Assembly: GCA_016906335.1 (NCBI GenBank)
Contig: JADEYG010000009.1
Coordinates: forward strand, 310,001-374,000
From: Novakomyces olei
Taxonomy: Eukaryota; Ascomycota; Novakomycetes; Novakomycetales; Novakomycetaceae
Direction of reading: 5' to 3'
Length of the DNA: 64,000 bases
In this document: positions 10,901-20,213 of the stretch, piece by piece
Numbering within the stretch: position 1 is the stretch's first letter
Layout of the letters: every line of letters begins with the position of its first letter
Translations under genes and position numbers: made by a program
The notes under the pieces: generated by a model
The model's database searches: none
What the model was told of the DNA's origin: nothing
What the model saw: the letters and a program-made list of their open reading frames with translations, nothing else

Positions 10901-12572
10901 CTCAAACGCAGTCATGTTCTCGAACAATATGCCATTCTGCTCAACGTAAAGGACGTTCTCCCGAACGTACTCGTCTGAGATCACAGTTGAAGGATGATCG
11001 TCATACGAAATTGTGCCTTCAACAGGTTCAATAAGACCGGCGATCAACTGCCCTACGGTTGATTTTCCAGAGCCAGATTTACCAATCAAATAACAGTTTT
11101 CAAAGGCAGGGAAGAACATGGAAATATTGTGCAAAACACCAATGTCAGGCCTTTCGTCGTAGTAGAAGGATACCTAAAGTTAGAGGGGCTGATAAATTTG
11201 AAACAATAATGATGTATAAATAATGAATGAATAAATAAATTAAATTAAATTAAATTAAATTAAATTAAATAGAATCAATAACGATAACAACAAAAATAAC
11301 TAAAATCACTAAATCGGCAAGTATAAACCAAATTATTCGACTTACATTGTACAAGCAGACGTCTCCCTGTAGCGAAAGCGGAGGCTTGATGGTCATACCG
11401 TCATTAGTCTGCCGAGTCTGTACAATCTCCTTTAGATCTCGAGCTGCGCCCTTGCCTCGCTCTAAAAAAGGCATTTCAGGCAAGAGAGCATTCAACGCAT
11501 TTGCGGCATTCAAACAGGCCCAAAAAACGGTTATGGTATCACCAGCATTTAATTCACCACGAGAGACCAAATGTGCTCCAAACCAAAAGCCTTGCACAAA
11601 CATGCTCAGAATTATAGCTTTAACCAGGCCTTGTTGTAGGCCAAGACAAGTCATAAATGCAGTGTAAGAGTGTGACGCAGTACTGAAAAATTCAGCAGCC
11701 AACTTTGTATGATACGTAGCAGATCGAAAGCACTTTATAACAAAAATGGCTTCTATAGATCGGCAAACAAAATCACTGCCGTGCTCGGTCGCATCTTTCT
11801 CTGCGTCCAAGCACCTTATACTCCGTTGAGACGTAAGCGCAAACGCAAGTAGCACCACGGGGAAAGACGCCATAATTACTAGAGTAAGCTTCCAGGAAAC
11901 GGCAAAAGCCAGGACCAGAGAGGCAATAAACTCTGTGAAAGCACGAACAGCGTACGCAAACGGCTGTGAAAGCCCTAATTTAAGGTCTTGCAGATTTCTA
12001 AAGTTAGATTTACAAATAGTTTATTGATTAACGAATAATGGCACTCTTCAAGATAGAGAAATCAATTTTTTGCTTTCTCTTACTCCTCCATCATTGCCTT
12101 CTTTTCCTTACTTGTCAACGCGAGCTAGGTGGCCTGCAAGGCCAGCAGCTGCCCGAAACTGTTTATTAAAAAAAGCACGAGGCACAGACCGTTGGCATCG
12201 ATGGAAGACACGTTCGCCCGTCAAAAGGCTAAAGTACAAGAGTGAGAAATTTGCTAAAAGGCTAATAAGCCCTAGACAAGCAATCCCACTCGTGTACTGT
12301 GTCAGTTGGTGCCGCATATGCGCCTTTGTGGTTCGGCCTTGAGAGTATTGAGAAAGGGCACCAAACACGAGACCGAGCAGTTTAGTCAATGTCGGGTCCA
12401 CGAGCCCCACCACCACTGAGCTCAAGGCGGCCGGAGCGGCCGAGCTCTTGGCATATTTTACAAAATATAGTAAATCTGACCACGTCGACGGAGGAGCTGC
12501 CGTCTCATCGGCACCGTCTACAGACACAAATGAAATAGTCGCACTTTTGTTTGGTGCCGAGGGCTCTGACAT
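7994..12572 (-). CDS. Full-size ABCB transporter, STE6 / a-factor exporter type
   Basis: Five exons on the minus strand, 12112-12572, 11346-11997, 9485-11173, 9181-9379 and 7994-9054, close exactly to 1353 residues arranged TMD-NBD-TMD-NBD. NBD1 (from about residue 372) has Walker A GKSGSGKS, signature LSGGQ, Walker B VLVLDE and the H-loop ITHDL. NBD2 (from about 1110) has GASGSGKS, LSGGQ, VLVLDE and VTHSS. Both ATP sites therefore look complete. The small exon 9181-9379 encodes the intracellular loop with TIKSLYLEQLVYDK and joins to KALVIWVG. An acidic linker sits between the halves. The VFGALSQYSQGR segment in the first TMD resembles the fungal STE6/Mam1 group, which exports lipidated pheromone. 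That substrate is inference; a general multidrug exporter is the alternative. It is divergent from the nucleoside transporter. Confidence 0.92.
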
Positions 12573-13059
12573 TCGCCGTGCAAAGTTCCTACAAGAGCCT
12601 CGCTCAATCGGAAAAGGTACAAACGGAAGTACAAACGGAAAAGGTACAGACGAAAGAGGTACAGACGCTTAGAGCTTGCAATTGCGCAAGGCCGAGCCTT
12701 TTTATCTTTTGCATCTCTTGTGCCTTTGCCCATTCACGAAGCCCATTCACGAAACTAATAGCATTTTCAAGGCCGATAAATAGTGCACAAGTGCACGAAC
12801 TATAATGACGCTCAAGTGTCTGTCTGAGAAAGTCGCTGATAGCGAGTATCGAGGCCAGTTTGCTTGCTCATCTCCAATGCAATGCCAAAGTTACTCATTG
12901 CCGTCGCATCGATAGACAAAATGATGGGCAATCATATTATCGATTTAATATAAGGGTGTTATACTGTCGTCATTTATATTTGATTTGGTATATATATTAG
13001 TCTATGTAGTTTATTTATTATTATATTCTTTATCGATTACATGCCGTGCTAGTCTTAAT
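12573..13059. promoter_or_regulatory. Divergent promoter region, ABC exporter and ENT
   Basis: 487 bp between two start codons. At 12614-12668, 42-96 bp before the exporter start, there are four spaced copies of a GTACARACGRA-type word. The ENT side is A/T-rich with TATATATTAG-like sequence near 12992. No gene seen. Confidence 0.65.
12614..12668. repeat. Short direct repeats GTACARACG(G/A)A, four copies
   Basis: Four copies of a 10-11-bp word occur at irregular 11-17 bp spacing: two as GTACAAACGGA and two as GTACAGACG. They lie in the 5' flank of the exporter. They could be binding sites or a decayed minisatellite. Confidence 0.7.
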
Positions 13060-14752
13060 ATGGACGAGCAGACGGCCGGTCGCGGTCGTCGAGCTGTATT
13101 TCTGGATATAGCCTTTTGTGTCCAGGGCATCGGTGTACTGTGGCCATGGAACTGTCTTATAACTGCTTTTGATTTTGTGAGTAAAAGCTGTTTATTGATC
13201 GTGATCTAACTGGCAGTTTCGGCAGAGATTGAAGCAAAGTCCGTTAGAAACACGGTTCCCGTCAATGGTCGCGACGAGCTACAATGTTGCTACATTATTG
13301 ACTATTCTGTTTGTTACCGCAATAGACGTTCGTCATTTTCTCAATGGCCGCATAATATGTGCGAACGCGTGTATTGCTCTCGTCTTTATCTACATTACTC
13401 TGCTGACCACATTGGAAATGGCAAACAGTGGTAATTCCTTTATTGACTTTTTATTCGTTCTCGGCTCCGATAAAGAGCAAGTTGAATTTCGAGTTTAGTC
13501 GGATTCTAATATTAGCCTTTGCCGTACAAATGCTGGTTGCAAGTGTAGCACTAGCTGCCGCTTGCTCTGTAAGCCAAAACGCCGTGTTCGAGGTTGCCGG
13601 TGCTTTTGAATCGTCCTGCATTCAGTCATTGGTCGTGTAAGTTGTCCAAGTTTGCTCTTCTCTTTAAGTTTAGCTTTATCGTTTTCGTTTGTATTTGCTT
13701 CCGGAGCTGTCTTCTTTTTTAATTTTCATTCATTTTGGTCTCCTGCTTCACTTCAAAATCTATTCAGTATTTTATCCCAACATTTTTCTCCTATGTGCTT
13801 TCTAACCATCAGAGGTCAAGCTGTGTCTGGCGTACTTGCAGCCACTGCTCGTCTCTTGACTAACGCTGTACAAAAGAACGATACGGACGGCAAATCATCC
13901 GAATATACTGCTACATTCGCCTATTTTATAGCTGCAGCTCTCGTTTCTATCTCGTGCATTTTTTCACAGCTGTTCATTTCTCGTTCCTCGGAATTTTCAA
14001 AGCTTTTAGGGCCGCAAAGGCAGCAGTCTGGAGAATACGAACGGCTCCCAGGTGGTGAAAATGGTGTTGAGCCGGAGGCAGATAATATCGGCTCATCAGA
14101 CAATTGGCTCCAACGGCTACAACGTCGAATTGCTCCTGATTTGTTGATTATTCGGGCGTACAAGTACCTTTTTCTTGCCATGTTTTTCACTTACCTTGTC
14201 TCCATCGGCCTTTTTCCCGCAGTGACGTCATTTGTGCGATCAATATCTGAGAGCAAGGGAGGCATCTGGAGCGACAAGATTTTTGTTCCCGCTGGATTTC
14301 TCGTATGGAACTTGTTTGACATGATTGGACGAATGGGGGCCGGTCGCCAGTTATTTTTAGGGGATAGAGTCTTCAAGTCTGGCGGTTACCTTTTCATGCT
14401 AACACTGATCCGATTTGTCTTTGTGCCGCTTATTTGGCTGTGTAATTTGGACGATAATAGCGGTGCTATAGTTCCGAGTGATTTGTATTTTTTCGCAGTG
14501 ATGGCAGCTTTTGGAGGAACTAATGGTTGGGTAACGGGCCGTATCTTTCTCTTGATTCCGGAGCAATTGCCGCTAGTGGTTAAGGCAAGAGCTTCAGGCT
14601 CACTTTTCTCTGGGCGTGATAATGCAAGCAGTTTTGGGCCTGTTGAGGATGCTCGTGTAATTGAACGCACTAATGCTTTAATGGTCTTTGTATTGATTTT
14701 CGGTGTGGCCGCCGGCAGTGTTGTTTCGTTTGGGTTTGTCGCATTAGCTTGA
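13060..14752 (+). CDS. Equilibrative nucleoside transporter (ENT family)
   Basis: Moves nucleosides across membranes by facilitated diffusion; fungal members act in the vacuole or plasma membrane. Exons are 13060-13176, 13217-13430, 13516-13636 and 13813-14752, phases closed, 463 residues. The first membrane helix carries GIGVLWPWNCLITA, the ENT signature of helix 1. LKQSPLETRFPSMVATSYN follows and then a series of hydrophobic helices. The join at 13636/13813 restores the conserved GQAVSGVLAA. A charged cytoplasmic loop (about 210-245, rich in Gln, Glu, Gly) sits between helices 6 and 7, as is usual. Introns of 40, 85 and 176 nt have clear CTAAC branch sites, for example at 13206-13210. Start is the ATG at 13060; the open frame extends further upstream without a better start. 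Confidence 0.93.
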
Positions 14753-15210
14753 TGCTTCTAGACTTGGGCTACATTTTGCATCTAATATTAGTTATTAAGT
14801 ATCTTGATTATAGACGGGGATAGCATTTGTAAATGCGACCTTCAATTGTGCGTTACTACTCCCCGAGTATTGTATTTCTCATAATTTATTCCGTTTAATT
14901 ATTTTAATCATATACATTATTTCATTTACCTATTCATTCACTATATCCATCATCTTGATAATACATTATATTATTCCTTCATTATTAGGGTTTTCTAATA
15001 CGCTTTCGGTGCGAAACGGTTAGTTTAGCCACGAACGGATAAACGGGGTAAGGCAGACAGAGTGCAAGGCGAGATCATAGATCATAAAGTTCTTTGAGAT
15101 CTCTTCAAATATTTCTGGGAAAGGTTTTGAAGATCACGTCTTCTTGTCCGCCGAGTCAAGCTTTGCCAAAAAGGTCAAAAAATAATATTTGACAGTCTTT
15201 GAGTATCGCA
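14753..15210. other. Intergenic, ENT to RAB5
   Basis: 458 bp on the same strand. A/T-rich in the first 230 bp, then a less biased stretch with AGTTTAGCCACGAACGG-type sequence that should include the RAB5 promoter. No gene recognised. Confidence 0.6.
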
Positions 15211-16046
15211 ATGTCGAGAGTATCGTCATCAGCAGACCATGCGACAAAGCCCGCTCCTCAGGTATGTTTGGCCTTTTCATTGGATAATAAATAAAAGAGC
15301 ATTTGCTTTTGGCTCTGCAGTTTTAGTTGCTCGACTTGCACTGGTCTGGTTTGCATTACAATCTTGTTATGTCTTTTGCCTCTCCTATTCATTCGACTAT
15401 TCATGATTCCTTTCGATATTTTGCTAATAATGGCCAGTTATTTTCACAGAAATTGGTGCTTTTAGGTGAATCCGCTGTGGGCAAATCAAGCTTGGTTTTA
15501 CGGTTTGTCAAAGATCAATTTGATGATTATCGCGAAAGCACAATTGGAGCTGCCTTTCTCACACAGACTGTTGCACTTGATGATGCCACTTCTATAAAGT
15601 TTGAAATCTGGGATACTGCGGGACAAGAACGGTACAAATCGCTGGCGCCAATGTATTATCGAAACGCTAATTGTGCTGTCGTGGTTTACGATCTGACTCA
15701 GGCTGCCTCGCTGGACAAGGCCAAGGCTTGGGTGAAGGAGCTTCAGCGCCAGGCCCCTGAAGGCATTATAATTGCTTTGGCTGGAAACAAACTTGACTTG
15801 GCTCAAGACAAACGTACCGTTGAGACTGCGGAGGCAGAAGCCTATGCTCGGGAAGCTGGACTGCTCTTCTTTGAGACTTCTGCAAAGACTGGGCAGAATG
15901 TTAATGAGCTTTTCCGGGCTATTGCAAAGAAACTCCCATTAGAAAAGCTTCAGACCAGTCGGGGTCGAGCTCCAGGCTCAAGGGGTGTTGATCTTGCCCG
16001 TTCACAGTCAGGAAATGCGTCGGCCGCAAATTCTTGTGCGTGCTGA
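15211..16046 (+). CDS. YPT5: RAB5-type endosomal GTPase (YPT5/VPS21)
   Basis: Small GTPase that controls early-endosome fusion. Two exons, 15211-15261 and 15450-16046, give 215 residues. All nucleotide-binding motifs are present: GESAVGKSS (P-loop), the STIGAAF effector region typical of RAB5 rather than other Rabs, WDTAGQE, NKLDL and ETSAKTG. The [11 protein letters not shown] switch II sequence is also RAB5-specific. The protein ends Cys-Ala-Cys, a CXC double geranylgeranylation signal. The first exon encodes only 17 residues ([17 protein letters not shown]), and the 188-nt intron lies directly before the P-loop strand. An in-frame ATG within the intron would give a longer N-terminus without homology, so I prefer the spliced form. 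Confidence 0.95.
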
Positions 16047-16792
16047 ATGTCAATGTGGGCTATGGAGGAGAGATTATTGGGTTTATGACTTTTGTGGGGT
16101 TGATATTTCTGGCCAATAGTAATTTAAATGGAATTTTTGCTTGCTTGGTCGATAGTTTGCAACTAGATACATCGGATTTGATATTGACCTTGGATCGAGA
16201 ATAGTATTTCCGTGCTGTTTTATTTTCTTTTATTTTCTTTTAAATTTTTTGAATTTTGTTCTATTCCATTAGCTCTTGTGCCTTAGCTTGAAAGATCCGT
16301 AAAGGTGGGGGGAAAGGTGCCGAGGATGAGGCAAGGAGCGAGCAGACACTCTAACGAAACGGTATTGCGCGCAACTATTTAACTCATATAACGCTTATCA
16401 AATTTTGCCGGCAGCTCAAAGCAGGTCCGGTAACGGTGCTCGACGAACAGCATCCTTTCAATGCACCCTTGAAAAACAAAAGTAATAGTTTCGATTCAAT
16501 TTGTGATAATTATATTTGTACTGAATAAAGTCGTACATAGATAGTCAGTACTACCACGAATAAGATAGTCGAATACGCTGAATAAAGAGGACGATTACTG
16601 TGAATTAGCATCTAGCAAGTGTCAAAGTAGACTTACAAAAGCACATCAGAAGTATACGATGCGCATAAAAGTGTCCATAGCGTTGATTGACCCGCGCCTA
16701 TTTGCGGCGATACCCAAAACGTAATTAACGCCTTACACCGGTTAGCACATTGAGACTTAATCCGTATTGAAATGTGGATTAGATTTTGTATA
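16047..16792. other. Convergent intergenic region, RAB5 and IKS1 3' ends
   Basis: 746 bp without a convincing gene. A frame at 16633-16839 overlaps the IKS1 end on the minus strand and could be an alternative last exon of that kinase (see IKS1). The rest shows no repeat, tRNA box or conserved coding. Confidence 0.6.
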
Positions 16793-18943
16793 TCAAAAAG
16801 ATCGACACTTCTCGTAAACAAGAACAGGAAAAGACCCACAAATACACAGAGAGAGAGAAAGCAAGGTTGGGGTTAAAGTATATGAAAATAAATACATAAA
16901 AAACAAACGTAAATCAACAACAGTATATACCCTCAAGGCCATGGAGAACGGGACGAACTTAAGAGTGAGGGCCCTTATAGCCATCTGCAACAAACTCTGT
17001 CTGGCTTGCGGAACAGCTAAAACTGACCCCGGCCGAAGAGGGTAGATTGTAAGCTCTTTAAACGTCGGGCTCAATGCCCATTCATCGACACTGCTCACGG
17101 GCTTCGTTGTCGGTTTAGGCGCTTCATGGCTTGTTGTAACATTTGCATTACGACCAAAAGATGGGTGATGCGTTTCGGGTTGCAATGAAGAAGGAGAAGA
17201 GTCGTTAATGTAAGGCTCCATTCTGGACAAACACGCTAAAACCTGCTGAATGTTCCATCTTTCCATTGGGTCTGGTTTCAGCATATTTTCCAACAAATTT
17301 GTTATAGCCTCAGGTAAGTCTTCGTGGTGGTTTTGTAAGCCTTTCCAGTCTCGAATTTCTTCAGCGAGAGCTTCATAGTTTTCACTTTCATCGTACGACC
17401 AAGGCAGTTCGCCCCTGTGGACTAAAAAGAAGAGAATCATTCCAAGCGAGAAAATGTCGCTCTTGAACGAAGGTTTTCTGTCGCTATTCAGTATCAAGAG
17501 TTCGGGGGCTGTAAATGGAAGAGAAATGCTCAACTTTGAAGCCTCTGTTATATCATCAAGTATCTGACCTAGACGAGTTAGTTTCAGGGTAAGCACTCAA
17601 AGCCGATTAAAAAATAGAAATCAAGAGTCGATATTTGTTTAAACAAAGCTGATAAAAAAAACTTTAAAGACTATTATAGACTTACCTTCGCCAAAGTCCC
17701 CCACTAGCGCCTTTGGGCGATCAAGGCCTTCTTCGTAATGCAAGAGGCAATTTGAAGGTTTCAAGTCACGACTATAGGTCAGTTTCAGTCAGCATACTGT
17801 TTCGACATTGTACAAAGCAACAAAACACGGTTAAGGCATAGGTCAGTTCAGTGTGAGCTGTATGCGCATCACAATCAACTGGCCTACTACTTTAAATAAC
17901 ATAATTGAACAAACTTACTGAACGACTCCACGGGACTGTAAAAACTCTATTCCATCCGCAATATCACGAAACAAGGCAAAAATGAGCGAGGGCGGCACTT
18001 CTTGTAATCCCTTACTGACCGCACGACGGGCGGAAGAACTAAGCGTACGGGACTTGCGAGCAGCTCTTTTCCTCTCTTCAGCAGAAGCATACGCGCCACC
18101 ACCCGCACTATCAGACGTCTGTCCGAAATGAGCGCGGATAAACTGGTCAAGAGTGCCTCCGTTGCAAAACTCTTGCAGAATATACAGAGTCGGTACGCGT
18201 GGACCAAACTGTGTCAGCTGCGTATGCTCGAGCCATACGTGATTGTAATTCACGATATTCGGGTGCCTCAGGCTCATGAAACGGACTTCCTTTAGGACGC
18301 GTTCTAGCCAAGGGTGCGAATCGCCGACGGCTACTAGCTTGAGTGCATAAGTGCCGATAGTGATCCCGTCCAGCACGTGATGAACGAGCACGACTTCCGC
18401 CTTTGCGCCACGTCCCAGCGATTTGTCACGCAAAAAGAACCGCTCAAAGTACCCGTCGTTGAACGCGGTATTAGACACGCCTCCCCTGGCTGTTTGAGGC
18501 AGGGGACTGGTGCTGTTTTTGCCGCCAGAGTAAACGCCATTTAAATCATTGGCTCGGGCCGAGTGCCGTGTCCCTTTTCCCACTGCGCCTGTACCTTTGT
18601 CTGTGCCTGTATATTCATCTGTATATTCATCTGTGTCCTTGTCTGCACCGTTAGAGGGCAGAGCGTTTACAATAGAGCGTCCTTCTTCACGGAAGTACTT
18701 GTCCAGCAGCTCGAAATAGTTTGCTGCCGAATCGCCTTCGTCTGTGGGCGGAGAGAGCACTGCTTCCGCCTCTGCCGAACCCGACGAGCTCTCTGTGCTG
18801 GAAGCAAAAGCTCGGCGGCAGAGCGGGCAGATATTGTCCCGCGAATGGCTCAGAGCCGCCTCGCTGGACTGTGCCGGCAGCGTTACCGGCAGATTGCGTG
18901 CAGAGTACACAGAGAGCTGCTTGAATCTGGGTTCGTGGACCAC
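16793..18943 (-). CDS. IKS1: IKS1-type serine/threonine protein kinase
   Basis: Poorly characterised kinase family found across fungi. Exons are 17919-18943, 17686-17771 and 16793-17568, phases closed, 628 residues. The N-terminal part has a CPLCRR cysteine pair like other IKS1 proteins, then a low-complexity stretch with a repeated DEYT unit. The kinase domain starts near residue 170: glycine loop LGRGAKAEV, catalytic lysine in YALKLV, the HPNIVNY segment, hinge LYILQEFCNGG, HRDLKPSN across the first intron, DFGEG across the second, and APELL. The loops IVNYNHVWLEHTQLTQFGP and the FGEG variant are IKS1-like. The C-terminus is hydrophobic and may be a membrane anchor. The 3' end is uncertain: a donor-like GGTATATA near 16929 could splice to a downstream frame instead of reading to 16793. 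Confidence 0.86.
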
Positions 18944-19097
18944 GACGATTTCTCGGTGCGGACTGCGTCTAGTTCGTTAGAGGCAAAGAGCTTTAATGTG
19001 CTTTTATTACGTACAGGACGATCTCGCCACGCCTTCCGGGCCCGTCCATCGCGCGCCATATGGGTGAGCTCTGCTCGGTGCTGTCATCTGAAATATG

Positions 19098-19215
19098 GGG
19101 AAGTTGGGTATGTAGTATTGCACGCAATATTGCTGAGAATTATTGGTAATAAAAGGAGAATTATTGAATTATTTGAGAATTATTGGGAATTATTGGAGAA
19201 TTATTGCTGAGAATT
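19098..19215. repeat. Degenerate repeats of GAGAATTATTG
   Basis: About seven imperfect copies of an 11-13-bp word with variable spacers, in the IKS1/Argonaute upstream region. Confidence 0.75.
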
Positions 19216-19234
19216 AAGGGCGAGTGAAGGGACT

Positions 19235-19266
19235 CACACGTGCGCGCACAGATAATTGCACGTGTG
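19235..19266. promoter_or_regulatory. Inverted repeat with two CACGTG (E-box) cores
   Basis: Arms CACACGTGC (19235-19243) and GCACGTGTG (19258-19266) are perfect reverse complements around a 14-bp spacer. Each arm holds a CACGTG palindrome, the classic core bound by bHLH factors such as Cbf1/Pho4 types. The two cores are 22 bp apart, about two helical turns. Confidence 0.55.
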
Positions 19267-20213
19267 CTTACGCGAACCGTTAGTGTACTCTTACACAACT
19301 CTCCTGTATGTTAAAAGTAAAAGCGCGCAATGCGAAACTACGCAGCTGTACACTATACGCCGTCTGCCGATATAGTCTGCTACTTTAGCTGTCTGTACCA
19401 TTCATTGTTCCGACTGTTGTACGCTACAGTGACTCGACTGGTGTGCGCGCGTACAGTAATCTTCAAGCAGCCTGTCAAGTAACCCAGCATGCTCGTACCA
19501 CGAACCTGAACAGTTGCGCGTTATCTTATTTGACAGTCTACTACTTTCAGTCTACCACTTTACTGTCTACCAGTTGGCAATTCAACCAAATTACAATTTT
19601 TTCAAGTAATAAATTTGACATAAATTTGGCAATTCAAGTAATAAATTTACAATTCAAGTAATAAATTAACAGGACGTGAACGCGGAAGGTTATTCGGCCT
19701 CGCGATTCGGGCACAATGTGCAAACCTTAATACCTTTACCTATGATTTTCTTGAGTGCCGTTGAAAGAAATTTGAAAAACAATTGCTACTCCCTAACTTT
19801 ACGCACGTGATGCCCATTGCCTTTTGAGCCAAACTTGTAAATAAACGAACGTCACGGCAAATCCTCTCTCATATCCATCCACCATCAGTGTACTTTATAT
19901 TCGCCGTAGCGGCACACAATGTGATGCGAATACAGTAAAGCAACAATAATAATCCATAATAAAAAATAATAATCAATAATAATCGCACTAGACGAGCCTG
20001 TCGCGTTGAAAATGGTTGGTCACATTTGCGCAATATTACTTTATTTAATTAAGCTCTCGACCAGTAATATGTGCGCCCGTACAAGGGGGCGCACAAGAGA
20101 AACGGGAAACAGCAAAAGCAGGAAAACGGATCTCTCCACACGAGCGTACACGCATAAAGAGGAGGTCAGAGAGCCGCAAAGCGTCAACGCGTCTCAGTAA
20201 CGAATTGGTGGCA

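Larger units (their letters stand above)
18944..20213. promoter_or_regulatory. Divergent intergenic region, IKS1 and Argonaute
   Basis: About 1.27 kb between two start codons. It contains a degenerate GAGAATTATT repeat (19098-19215) and a pair of CACGTG boxes in an inverted repeat (19235-19266). It also has a run of CTACTTT/CTACCA-like words near 19500-19575, and A/T-rich AATAAT sequence near 19945-19985. No credible gene is present. Confidence 0.65.
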
